Assembly: GCA_020532085.1 (NCBI GenBank)
Contig: JAJBAV010000003.1
Coordinates: 43,934 to 107,933, forward strand
Direction of reading: 5' to 3'
DNA from: Candidatus Cloacimonadota bacterium
GTDB lineage: Bacteria; Cloacimonadota; Cloacimonadia; Cloacimonadales; Cloacimonadaceae
DNA: 64,000 nucleotides
Part shown: positions 1-7,731 of the stretch, piece after piece
How positions within the stretch are numbered: the first letter of the stretch is position 1
Layout: the number at the start of each line of letters is the position of its first letter
Notes under the pieces: generated by a model
Database searches by the model: none
Told to the model about the DNA's origin: nothing
Seen by the model: the letters and a program-made list of their open reading frames with translations, nothing else
Program-made: the position numbers and the translations under genes

Positions 1-508
1 CGATCAGCACCACCACGGCATTCACGGCTTCCGATTGGGCGATCGATTTGCGGTCCAGTGAACCGTCGATCAGCACTTTTTCCGCGCCCTGGTCCCGCAT
101 GGCCTGCAGCACGGTGATCTGTTCGGAAACAGAGCCCGGGCCAGTGATCTCCGTTTGCAGGGGCACCAGGCTGCGTGCCAGCCACAGCGGGCGGGTGGCG
201 GATCCGGCCGGGAACTTTTCCAGCACCTGCACCCCGCTGCCCAGTTTATCCAGGCCGGCGGTGTCACAGCAGAAAATGGTGCCCGCATCCAGCTTGACCG
301 CTGGTTTGGGCACGCGGAAAACGCTGTCGCGTTCCTCGCCGTCGATCCCGGTGCTGAGAACTCCCCAAACCCCCTTCCGGCGCAGGGACAGCAGGTGGTT
401 GAGCAGGGTGGTCTTGCCGGCGTTTTTGCAGATGCCGACGATGGCCACAGCGCGCAGATCCGCGGCCTGGATCCATTCGAAAGAACCGGGCTGCGCTCCG
501 TGTTTCAT
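1..508 (-). CDS. kamB: KamB-like reactivase subunit of lysine 5,6-aminomutase (partial, cut by window edge)
   Basis: The frame is open from an ATG at 508 to the window edge, giving the first 169 residues and no stop codon. A P-loop (GICKNAGKTT, about residues 25-34) near the N-terminus marks it as a nucleotide-binding protein. It lies 13 bp downstream of kamA on the same strand. In known lysine-fermentation clusters the order kdd/kamA/kamB/kamC/kamDE is common, and KamB with KamC is the ATP-dependent reactivase of the B12- and PLP-dependent lysine 5,6-aminomutase. Position plus P-loop support KamB. The Shine-Dalgarno sequence is weak. If the assignment is right, kamC, kamD and kamE should follow just beyond the left edge. 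The alternative is an unrelated small ATPase. Confidence 0.72.
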   Translation of the reverse strand, partial: MKHGAQPGSFEWIQAADLRAVAIVGICKNAGKTTLLNHLLSLRRKGVWGVLSTGIDGEERDSVFRVPKPAVKLDAGTIFCCDTAGLDKLGSGVQVLEKFPAGSATRPLWLARSLVPLQTEITGPGSVSEQITVLQAMRDQGAEKVLIDGSLDRKSIAQSEAVNAVVVLI

Positions 509-521
509 CTCTGAGGGCTGC

Positions 522-1769
522 TTATCTTACCCGGCGTTGGTTGCGGCGCGTGTCGGCCGGCCCCATGGAAACTTTTTTGCCCCGCAGCAAGGCCATCACG
601 CCTTCAGTGGAACGGCGTTCGGGGGCGCAGCGGGCTTTGTATTTCTTATCATCCAGAGCTGTGTATTCCGGCTCGGTGTAGGCGGTGATGAAGCCCTCGT
701 AATTGCGCAGGATCACGCGTCCCGGCATCTGGGAAATGATGTAGTTCGGCATCACCGGGATCTTGCCGCCGCCGCCCGGAGCGTCCACAACGTAGGTGGG
801 AACGCAGAGCCCGGAGGTGTGGCCGCGCAGGGATTCGATGATCTCGATGCCCCTGGAAACGGGGGTGCGGAAATGAGAGATGCCTTCTGAAAGGTCGCAC
901 TGATAGATGTAGTAAGGCCGCACGCGGTTGCGCACCAGCGCGTGCACCAGGGCTTTCATCACGTCCACGTGGTCGTTGATGCCTTTCAGCAACACGGATT
1001 GATTGCCCAGCACCACACCCGCCTCGGCGAGTTTGGCCAAAGCGGCCGCGGCTTCTTTGGTGAGTTCGTTCGGATGGTTGAAATGGGTGTTCAGCCAGAC
1101 GAACTTGTATTTTTTGAGAACTGCGATCAGTTCATCGGTGATGCGTTGCGGCATCACCACCGGCGTTCTGGTGCCGATGCGGACTATGTCCACGTGGTCG
1201 ATCCCGGCCAAACGGGCCAAAACCTCATCGATGCGGGCATCGCTCATGGTGAGGGGATCGCCCCCGGAGAGGATCACATCGCGCACTTCCTTGTGCTGTT
1301 CAATATACTTGATGGCCTTGTCCACATTTTCCCTGGGCATGGGGGCGTCGTATTCCCCGGCCTTGCGGCGGCGGGTGCAGTGGCGGCAGTACATGGAGCA
1401 CTGGTCCGTGAGCAGCAGCAACACGCGGTCCGGATAGCGGTGGGTCATGCCAGGCACGGGCGCGTCGGCATCCTCGTGCAGGGGGTCGGCCATGTCGGAA
1501 GGGTCTTCAACGCTTTCCGCGATGCGGGGTATGGCCTGCAGGCGCACCGGATCGTGGGGGTTCTTGGGATCGATCAGGCTAAGGTAGTAAGGTGTGATCG
1601 CCATGCGGAAGGAAAAACTTTTTGAGCGGGCGACGGCCTCTTCCTCCGGCTGAAGTTCAATGTATTTCTTCAGGGTTTTGAAATCGGTGATGCGGTTGCG
1701 GATCTGCCAGTGCCAGTCGTTCCATTCTTTGGCGGTGGCGATCGAACGGATCTTGGTGATGCTAGCCAT
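522..1769 (-). CDS. kamA: Lysine 2,3-aminomutase (radical SAM, PLP)
   Basis: This 415-residue enzyme converts L-lysine to L-beta-lysine (3,6-diaminohexanoate), the first step of lysine fermentation. The radical-SAM cluster motif is C124-x3-C128-x2-C131 (CSMYCRHC), followed by SGGDPLT (168-174), the SAM-contacting segment. K336 in the APGGGGK motif is the expected PLP Schiff-base lysine. Length matches the clostridial enzyme. The ATG at 1769 has a GAGG sequence 7 bases upstream. It is preceded by kdd (10-bp gap) and followed by kamB (13-bp gap), so all three are probably one transcript. EpmB-type protein-modifying homologues are shorter and would not sit beside kdd, so the catabolic role is well supported. 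Confidence 0.95.
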   Translation of the reverse strand: MASITKIRSIATAKEWNDWHWQIRNRITDFKTLKKYIELQPEEEAVARSKSFSFRMAITPYYLSLIDPKNPHDPVRLQAIPRIAESVEDPSDMADPLHEDADAPVPGMTHRYPDRVLLLLTDQCSMYCRHCTRRRKAGEYDAPMPRENVDKAIKYIEQHKEVRDVILSGGDPLTMSDARIDEVLARLAGIDHVDIVRIGTRTPVVMPQRITDELIAVLKKYKFVWLNTHFNHPNELTKEAAAALAKLAEAGVVLGNQSVLLKGINDHVDVMKALVHALVRNRVRPYYIYQCDLSEGISHFRTPVSRGIEIIESLRGHTSGLCVPTYVVDAPGGGGKIPVMPNYIISQMPGRVILRNYEGFITAYTEPEYTALDDKKYKARCAPERRSTEGVMALLRGKKVSMGPADTRRNQRRVR

Positions 1770-1779
1770 TTTTTTTACC

Positions 1780-2841
1780 TCACTGATCGGTGTATCTTGA
1801 CTGGAAAATCTTCATCAGCACAGGGTTGCGGCGCAGCAGATCGATGGAGATGGCGGCATGGTGCCGCGCGTAACCGTTACCCAGGATCATGTCCACGTCC
1901 GCTCCGATCCCTTCCGCTCCCAGCGCCGCTTTGGTGAAAGAGGTGGCCATGGAAAAGAAGTAGACCAGGCCGCGGTCCTTGCAGGCCATGATGGAAGGGA
2001 GTTCCGTGTCTTCTATGTTCACCACGTTGATCACCACATCGGCCATCTGGCCGCGGGTGTGGCGCGCCACTTCCTGCTGGATGGTGAGGGCGTCGGTGGC
2101 GTCGGCGATGATCACCTCGTTGCAGCCGGTCTGCTTGCAGGTTTCGATGTAGGAGGGATTGCGCACGATGCCGATCACCTTGCCGGAAACGCCCACCCGT
2201 TCGCGGGCGATGGCGTTGCAGAGCACGCCGCTTTTGCCGTTGGCACCCAGGATCACCACCGTGTCGCCAGGTTTGGCCAGGCGCTCCACCTGGGCCGGTG
2301 CCCCGGCCACATCCAGAACTGACAGGGCCAGGTTCTCATCCATGTCGTCCGGCAGTTTGGCATAGATGCCGCTGCTGAAGAGGATCGCCTGGCCTTCGAT
2401 CTCCACCTGGTCCTTGTCCAGCAGCACGCGCTTTACCTTGTTGATCTTCAGCGGCGTGAGGGAAAGTGAGACCAGGCTGGCGATGGTGTCGCCCACGGCG
2501 ATCTCGTCTTCCATCTCAAACTTGGGGCCGATCTGCGCCACGCGGCCGATCAGCATGCCGCCGGAGCCGGTGTCCTCGTTCTTGTGCTTGCCGGTGCGGT
2601 TCACCAGGTCGATGGCGTGGTCCGCGAAAGCCTGGTCCAGGTCCTTGTGGCCCTGGGCGATCAGTTTGCTCTTGATCTGGTGGAAAGAGGCGGAATCCAC
2701 GTTGAGGCGGATCACGTCGATGAGCAGTTCGTTGTCCCAGATCTCGCTCATGTCGTTGTTCAAAACTCTGGCAGGTTGGGGCAGTACGCCCTGGGGCTCG
2801 ATCACCCGGTGGGTTCCAAAACGGCAGCCGCCGATTTTCAT
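1780..2841 (-). CDS. kdd: L-erythro-3,5-diaminohexanoate dehydrogenase
   Basis: This 353-residue NAD(P)-dependent enzyme oxidatively deaminates 3,5-diaminohexanoate to 5-amino-3-oxohexanoate, the step after lysine 5,6-aminomutase in the lysine-to-butyrate/acetate pathway. A Rossmann nucleotide-binding motif (ILGANGKSG) lies in the middle of the chain, and the N-terminus (GTHRVIEPQGVLPQPA) is characteristic of the family. I place the start at the ATG at 2841, because GGGAG lies 6 bases upstream. A TTG in frame at 2847 overlaps that site and is less likely. It is the first gene of the visible operon. kce and kal, which often neighbour kdd, are not present upstream. Confidence 0.92.
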   Translation of the reverse strand: MKIGGCRFGTHRVIEPQGVLPQPARVLNNDMSEIWDNELLIDVIRLNVDSASFHQIKSKLIAQGHKDLDQAFADHAIDLVNRTGKHKNEDTGSGGMLIGRVAQIGPKFEMEDEIAVGDTIASLVSLSLTPLKINKVKRVLLDKDQVEIEGQAILFSSGIYAKLPDDMDENLALSVLDVAGAPAQVERLAKPGDTVVILGANGKSGVLCNAIARERVGVSGKVIGIVRNPSYIETCKQTGCNEVIIADATDALTIQQEVARHTRGQMADVVINVVNIEDTELPSIMACKDRGLVYFFSMATSFTKAALGAEGIGADVDMILGNGYARHHAAISIDLLRRNPVLMKIFQSRYTDQ

Positions 2842-2921
2842 GTTCAACTCCCTAAGATACTGTGATCTATCATGTTAATTATTATCAATCAGAAAGGTCA
2901 GTTTTTCTGGCTGTCAGCTTT

Positions 2922-2927
2922 TGTCAA
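2922..2927 (-). promoter_or_regulatory. Candidate -35 element of the kdd-kamA-kamB operon
   Basis: TTGACA followed by AAAG on the minus strand, about 80 bases upstream of the kdd ATG. It belongs to the TTGACA(G)AAA class repeated throughout the window. No TATAAT-like -10 box is visible 16-18 bases downstream. Confidence 0.4.
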
Positions 2928-2982
2928 GGACAAACAGCCCTTGGGAGGAGTGAGGCAAAGGCAGGTTATTCGGAGTCCCGGG

Positions 2983-3465
2983 CTATTCTGCCAACTCGCT
3001 GGGAGGCAGGGTGAAGAGTTCAGGCCGGGAGAAATCGTAATACAACACGCGCAGATTCCCCTGCGGCGAGTAGGAATAGGTGGCCACCAGGTTTTCGTCG
3101 AAGATCCAGCTTACCGTCTCCCTGGCTTTGTCCACCAGCACGCTTTCGCCGTGCATTTTGTGCAGCTGGTCGAGCACAAACTCATCCTGTTCCGGAGTGT
3201 TTTCCCCGTTGTAAACAACACTCCAGCCATGCAGAACCTCGGAGTCGGGATCCACGTAAAGCACCACGAAATCGATCAGAGGGTTGTAGTCCGAAGCGTA
3301 AACCACCCAGCTGCCGATCACTTCCCGGGCGATGAAACCCTGCTGCACCATCAGCGAATCCGCCAGGTTCAGGTTATCGCCATAGGCAACGCCAAAAAGC
3401 CCCGCCTGGGCGAACAGGCCGGCCGCAGCCAGGGCCAGGATCATCATTATGTATAGTTTTTTCAT
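2983..3465 (-). CDS. Small secreted protein of unknown function
   Basis: A 160-residue protein with a clear signal peptide: MKK followed by a hydrophobic stretch ending near AQA at about residue 20. I recognise no domain. The mature part is acidic and rich in aromatic and beta-type residues, ending in LPPSELAE. The start chosen is the ATG at 3465, with AAGGTG 4 bases upstream; an in-frame upstream ATG at 3486 lies before the signal peptide and is less likely. It is on the same strand as kdd, but the 141-bp gap holds kdd's own candidate promoter, so it is probably a separate unit. Likely periplasmic or surface-exposed. Confidence 0.65.
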   Translation of the reverse strand: MKKLYIMMILALAAAGLFAQAGLFGVAYGDNLNLADSLMVQQGFIAREVIGSWVVYASDYNPLIDFVVLYVDPDSEVLHGWSVVYNGENTPEQDEFVLDQLHKMHGESVLVDKARETVSWIFDENLVATYSYSPQGNLRVLYYDFSRPELFTLPPSELAE

Positions 3466-3507
3466 TATGCACCTTGTTCCGTGCATTGATTTCTACCAGA
3501 GCCCTGG

Positions 3508-3513
3508 AGTCAA
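3508..3513 (-). promoter_or_regulatory. Candidate -35 element of the small secreted protein gene
   Basis: TTGACT on the minus strand 43 bases upstream of the ATG at 3465. It is similar in sequence and spacing to the other TTGAC-type elements in the window. Confidence 0.3.
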
Positions 3514-3598
3514 CAAAAATCCTGCCCGGCCATCCGGAAACGGCGTTCCCCCTTGAAACCGGGATCAACCCAAAGCCCTTCACTCAAGCCATGAGTTC

Positions 3599-3645
3599 GC
3601 CTCCCGCACAATGCCCGCCTGAGATGCGGCGATCATCCGGGAGGC
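3599..3645. repeat. GC-rich hairpin, family H (loop CTGAGAT)
   Basis: Two 20-base arms (starting GCCTCCCG and ending CGGGAGGC) pair at about 15 of 20 positions around a CTGAGAT loop. It is the most degenerate of five related hairpins in the window. Confidence 0.55.
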
Positions 3646-3712
3646 TGCCAGGGAGAGGATCTCTGAGCCTTCAGCAGGGAAGAAGGCGCATGTTGATATC
3701 GAGTGGGTGCGA

Positions 3713-3741
3713 CTGGATTCCAGCCTGCGCTGGAATGACGG
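3713..3741. repeat. ATTCCAGC / GCTGGAAT dispersed hairpin
   Basis: An 8-bp perfect stem (3717-3724 with 3729-3736) flanked by GG and GACGG. It resembles the GTCATTCC...GGAATCC dispersed repeats seen also near 30.7, 30.9, 41.66, 52.25 and 54.56 kb. Confidence 0.45.
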
Positions 3742-3782
3742 AGACGGTACTCGGGTTTTCCAGCCTTGCATGAACTTGAACC

Positions 3783-3811
3783 AAAAAAGCGCCGGGTTGC
3801 AGGCCCGGCGC
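3783..3811 (-). terminator. Rho-independent terminator of the C10 protease gene
   Basis: Read on the minus strand: a perfect 8-bp stem GCGCCGGG/CCCGGCGC with a 7-base loop, followed at once by six T residues. It lies 20 bases past the stop codon of the protease gene. Confidence 0.9.
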
Positions 3812-3831
3812 GCACATGGGAGTACTGCCCT

Positions 3832-6800
3832 TTATTCTTGATTGAAGGGATCGGCTTTAATGATGGCTTCTTTCGCGTGGGCGGGGAAGCAGAACTTTTC
3901 CACCACCTTGTAATACATCATCGGGCTAGGGATGGGGCTGATAGAGTAGGTGCCGGCATTCAGGTTGGACGCCACCAGGTTCGCGAAGCTGCCATAGGGG
4001 TTGGAATCGCTGTAGATGTCGTAACTATAACGAGTGTCGGGATTCTGGGTCCATGACAGGATCAGCTGAGGTACGGTAAGATCCAGCTGGATGGTCACGG
4101 TGGGCTGGACCGGAGGCGGGACACTATTCACCGCAAGGGTGCAGTTTCCAGAATTTGCACTAAAACCTCCAATCACGATGTAGCAGGTTCCCGCAGGCAC
4201 GTAGTTGCAACCGCTGTCCACGTATGACACCTGAGTCGTTCCGTCATCGTCGATCAGCAGCACATCGGCAGGATTGGTGCCGGGTGCGGTAACCAGGGCC
4301 AGGGCTGTGTCGTATGAAGAACCAGCCAGGTCGATGCTCAGCAGGGTGGGCTGGCTCAGGGTGAGCTGATACACCACATCTTTGGAGCTGCCCAGGGTTG
4401 AAGTCCCGCTGTAGTATCCGGTGATGGGATTGAGCAGATTCACCAATCCGCTGGCATCACCATAGGGGCCATGATCGTGATTGTAATGGATTGTGGTGAA
4501 GGAGTCCGTGTATGGCAGGGAATTGATCACGATGGGATTGCTTGCGGTATCGCCCAGCAGATAGGTGGTGCCGATCAGATAGCTGAATCCGGCACCCGTT
4601 GCGACTGAGGTCACATCAAGCGCTTCGTAATCCACGGCCTGATGCACAAATCCGGCTGGATCTGTGACCCTCATTATGAATTGATAGGTGGTCCAGGGAG
4701 GTATGTTTATGGGGGTTTGCAACAAACTTACCCCATCCATCTCATATAGAGTGTAGTTCAAAACCCCGATCCCTTGAATGCCGGCATTGTAAGCATCCGG
4801 CATGGCGCCTTTGTTTTGCACTGTCACAATGTAATCCAGGGTGCTTCCCGCCAATAAATATCCAGAAAGGGGCACACTTACGGTATAATCATACAGGGGG
4901 CTTTCCTGCACCTTCACGTTGTCGATCAGCCAGCCGTAGCGCTGAATTGAGCTGTCCGATTTCAGGCGGAAGCGCAGCATCAGGTTTGGCTGTCCCAGAT
5001 AAGCTCGCAGGTCAAAGACCTCTGTTTTCCACCAGGTGTTGTCTGGAACAATATTGGTGGTTCCCCATTCCGGATAGGAGGACTCCATGAAGCAGGGACC
5101 TTCCGGATTGTTATTGATGGGGTGTACGTAAGCTCCTCCGCCAAGATACTCATGCGGCATGAAGATCATCCAAGTAATTCCGCCGTCGTTGGAGACCTCC
5201 ACGTAGCAGTGGTCCCAATTGTTTTCCGTTTTGGCAATGTGGTCGAAGTACAGCAAGGGGAAATTTGCCGTGGTCAGGTCAAAGGTGTAAGTGGTGACCA
5301 GCATATTCGCATTGCTGGCCTGATAAGCATTCCAGGCGGATTGCACACCTTCGGAGAACAGCGTGGTATCCAGCGCCCAGGGGGTGTTGCTGGCGGGGTC
5401 GCTGACCATGTTCACGAAACCTGCCTCGAAATTCTCGAACCAGGGATAGGGCAAGGTAGGAGTGCCCTGGGTGGTGAAGTTGCCAGGGCCGGCCCAGGCG
5501 CTGTAAACATTCACGGAAGGATAGAATGAGCGCACATACCAGTCGTAGGTTGTGCCCTGCGCCAAACCCTGCAAATTGAAAGGATTGCTGGGCATCATGG
5601 GAAGATATATCCCCGTACCGAGAGTAAATCCAGGAGGCCCGTACTCAATATCCCAGATAAAGGCGGAGCCAGCCTCCGTCCATTGCAGCCAAGCATCGGT
5701 GAAATTGACCGTTGGTTCGAACAGGCCTGTGGGCGGAGGTGGAGAAAGTGTCGTCACCGGAGGCGCGTAGGCCGGGTTTGAGTTTCCCGCACCGTTGAAG
5801 GCGGTTACCCTGTAATCGTAGGTTTGCAAGGGCATCAGGCCGAAATCGACGTAGACGGTGGCATCGGTGGGAACAGTATTTCTGTAGTACCAAGTGAGGT
5901 CGGGCATCAATCGGGCCTCGATCAGAAAACCTGTTTCATTGCTGGAGTTGTCTGTCCAGTTCAATTGGACAGTATCATAGGCCATCGCGGTGGCAAAGGC
6001 GTTGGAAGGATGCGCCGGTACGGCCTGCGATGCAGTATAGTTTTGGTTGGTCTGGCTGGCGGTGATCAAGGAATAGTTCCTGTTGGATGGTGTGAAGGAA
6101 TAGCCTGCCAGGGAAGGTGTGGCCGTTCCTGTATAGTTGTTGGAAACGGCTTTGCTGTATTGTCCGGAGGAGTTGGTGACCACCGAAGCGCGGGTGTTGC
6201 TGAAATCGACAGTAACCCCTGAAATGGGGCTGCCCCAGCTGTCGGTTACCTGGCCTGAGATGTTCAGACCGGGAGAGAGGTTGAAGTAAGCCCACTGTCC
6301 GTAGCTGTAGTCGAAACCGGGATAGGGAATGATGTTGTTTAGCGTGAAATATCCATTGTATGAACCGCCCCAACCGAAGTTGAAATGGAAATCCGACTGG
6401 GTAGTGCGGTAACCGTCCATCACAAAACAGTGGCCGAACTGCAGGGTCGTGTCATAGCCGTTGTAGATCACCGGTTTGCCATTGTCCAGATCCGCGCGCA
6501 TCATGCTGGTCCAGGTGGTGGGGTAATTGCTGCGGTAATCCCAGTGGGCGGCGGGATCGTAGCCGAAAAAAGTCTCCATGGCATCGTTGGTGAACACCAA
6601 TGCTCCGGAGGCGGTCGGGCCATAGTTCATCTCCACCCCCACCCCGCAGTGGTGGAGTAAAGTGGCTATATGTGTATTCAAGCTGCTGATGGAATTTGGC
6701 ATACTGGACCAATTGTAGGAAGTGGAGGCAAAATTGGCGGAAAGAGCCCCGTAGGTGGGGTGGGTGTATGTGTGTGAGATGGAGCCGGCGCTGGGATGGT

Positions 6801-7377
6801 TCCAGTATTTCATCACCTGCCCCATTGCCGTGGCTGTGCAGCCGGCGTAGGCATGGAGTCCTGGGCCCCCGGCATCGTAGGGGCAGGAATTGTTATAGGG
6901 CCAGTCCTGATTCCAGGTGGTTTGCAGCAGCGGAGCCACGTCCCGAGTGGAATCCCAGCGGCTGAAGAGTCCGGCGCGGATTTCGTTCCACGCAGTCAGA
7001 GTCTCATTGTTGGAGTGTTTATCCCTGATGGCGGTCTCCAACTGCCGTTCATAGATACTCATCCAATACACGACGGCGGGACAGGTGATGGGGTATTCAA
7101 AATCGCCGCTGTCGCTGTAACCGAGGATGGGCAGGGAGGCATCGTCAGCGGCCACCAAAACCCAACCGCCGCCGGTTAGGGACAGGATGTAATAGAGGGC
7201 CAGCCCCTCCTTTTCGACAAGCTGGATCTGTTCAACTTCTTTGGCCGCCTGCTCCGGAAAAGCGTGGCTCAACCATATATATCCAACTTCCAACACCACC
7301 TCCTCAGTAACCGGCGCGCCGGCCAAGGAGGCAAAACAGAGGAAAACCAAGATCGATGCCAGCATTATTTTTTTCAT
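3832..7377 (-). CDS. Secreted C10-family (streptopain-like) cysteine protease with Fn3 domains
   Basis: A 1181-residue exported protein. Residues 1-20 are a signal peptide. A prodomain-like segment follows, then a papain-fold C10 peptidase with catalytic C180 (AGCTATAMGQ) and H316 (GHCFVMDGY); the nearby HFNFGWGG is also typical of the family. After about residue 370 come a carboxypeptidase-regulatory-like domain, fibronectin-III-like segments, a MAM/jelly-roll-like domain and a CARDB-like stretch. The C-terminus has a domain containing NPYGSF and YYKV, not the FlgD-like sorting domain of other secreted proteins here. ATG at 7377 has AAGGAG 7 bases upstream. A role in extracellular protein digestion fits an amino-acid fermenter. 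The final residues after YYKVVEKF are unusually polar. Confidence 0.88.
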   Translation of the reverse strand: MKKIMLASILVFLCFASLAGAPVTEEVVLEVGYIWLSHAFPEQAAKEVEQIQLVEKEGLALYYILSLTGGGWVLVAADDASLPILGYSDSGDFEYPITCPAVVYWMSIYERQLETAIRDKHSNNETLTAWNEIRAGLFSRWDSTRDVAPLLQTTWNQDWPYNNSCPYDAGGPGLHAYAGCTATAMGQVMKYWNHPSAGSISHTYTHPTYGALSANFASTSYNWSSMPNSISSLNTHIATLLHHCGVGVEMNYGPTASGALVFTNDAMETFFGYDPAAHWDYRSNYPTTWTSMMRADLDNGKPVIYNGYDTTLQFGHCFVMDGYRTTQSDFHFNFGWGGSYNGYFTLNNIIPYPGFDYSYGQWAYFNLSPGLNISGQVTDSWGSPISGVTVDFSNTRASVVTNSSGQYSKAVSNNYTGTATPSLAGYSFTPSNRNYSLITASQTNQNYTASQAVPAHPSNAFATAMAYDTVQLNWTDNSSNETGFLIEARLMPDLTWYYRNTVPTDATVYVDFGLMPLQTYDYRVTAFNGAGNSNPAYAPPVTTLSPPPPTGLFEPTVNFTDAWLQWTEAGSAFIWDIEYGPPGFTLGTGIYLPMMPSNPFNLQGLAQGTTYDWYVRSFYPSVNVYSAWAGPGNFTTQGTPTLPYPWFENFEAGFVNMVSDPASNTPWALDTTLFSEGVQSAWNAYQASNANMLVTTYTFDLTTANFPLLYFDHIAKTENNWDHCYVEVSNDGGITWMIFMPHEYLGGGAYVHPINNNPEGPCFMESSYPEWGTTNIVPDNTWWKTEVFDLRAYLGQPNLMLRFRLKSDSSIQRYGWLIDNVKVQESPLYDYTVSVPLSGYLLAGSTLDYIVTVQNKGAMPDAYNAGIQGIGVLNYTLYEMDGVSLLQTPINIPPWTTYQFIMRVTDPAGFVHQAVDYEALDVTSVATGAGFSYLIGTTYLLGDTASNPIVINSLPYTDSFTTIHYNHDHGPYGDASGLVNLLNPITGYYSGTSTLGSSKDVVYQLTLSQPTLLSIDLAGSSYDTALALVTAPGTNPADVLLIDDDGTTQVSYVDSGCNYVPAGTCYIVIGGFSANSGNCTLAVNSVPPPVQPTVTIQLDLTVPQLILSWTQNPDTRYSYDIYSDSNPYGSFANLVASNLNAGTYSISPIPSPMMYYKVVEKFCFPAHAKEAIIKADPFNQE

Positions 7378-7553
7378 GGCGATCTCCTTTTAATATTGCG
7401 GTTTGTTCTCAGCACATATTCACGCTGTCTTAGCCGGTCCCAGACAGCTTTGCCAAACAGGCAATTGCTTGCTGCACAAAGATATGATCAGCACGTGGTA
7501 GGTCACAACTCTGGAGTTTCATTGATTTCATAATAATGACTGATTCACTTTCG

Positions 7554-7559
7554 TGTCAA
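7554..7559 (-). promoter_or_regulatory. Candidate -35 element of the C10 protease gene
   Basis: TTGACA then CGAAA on the minus strand, with TTATTA 17 bases further as a possible -10 box. The distance to the start codon (about 177 bases) would give a long leader. Confidence 0.4.
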
Positions 7560-7681
7560 GCGTTTTGTATGTAATTCACCCATTATGCCTGATACTTTCG
7601 TGGAAAGTTTTCCACAAAACCAGAGCAAAGTTAGGATGGTTCGGGCCGCGGGTGTGCTCAGCCTGACCGGTAAAAATCGCC

Positions 7682-7687
7682 TTGACA
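7682..7687 (+). promoter_or_regulatory. Candidate -35 element of etfA
   Basis: TTGACAGAAAT lies 45 bases before the etfA ATG. The sequence is identical over 11 bases to those at 26011 and 45888. No clear -10 box. Confidence 0.45.
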
Positions 7688-7731
7688 GAAATGCTGTACC
7701 CAAAACCCATTACCCTCTGAGGAGATTTGAA

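Larger units (their letters stand above)
3466..3831. other. Intergenic region of 366 bp with repeats, no gene
   Basis: The stretch holds a GC-rich hairpin (3599-3645), a short ATTCCAGC hairpin (3713-3741) and the terminator of the protease gene (3783-3811). The small reading frames crossing it are low-complexity artefacts of these repeats. Confidence 0.7.
7378..7731. other. Divergent intergenic region between the protease and etfA genes
   Basis: 354 bp without a gene. It contains outward-facing TTGACA elements (7554-7559 minus and 7682-7687 plus) and a short palindrome GTGGAAAGTTTTCCAC at 7600-7615. In-frame extension of etfA upstream to 7585 is open but lacks a Shine-Dalgarno sequence and family similarity. 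Confidence 0.6.

Noticed and set aside
942..1625. Plus-strand open frame of 227 codons antisense to kamA
   Set aside because: It is fully inside a well-supported gene, is rich in His/Gly from the complementary codon bias, and has no start signal.
2842..2847. TTG at 2847 as the start of kdd
   Set aside because: It overlaps the GGGAG sequence that is correctly spaced for the ATG at 2841.
2842..2982. Cobalamin or lysine riboswitch upstream of kdd
   Set aside because: No conserved riboswitch core could be recognised in the 140-bp leader region.
3474..3773. Small open frame across the repeats upstream of the protease terminator
   Set aside because: Consists of hairpin and repeat sequence, no Shine-Dalgarno sequence, no recognisable product.
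7600..7615. DnaA box or replication origin suggested by TTTTCCACA within a short palindrome
   Set aside because: Single near-match only, with no cluster of boxes and no dnaA/dnaN nearby.
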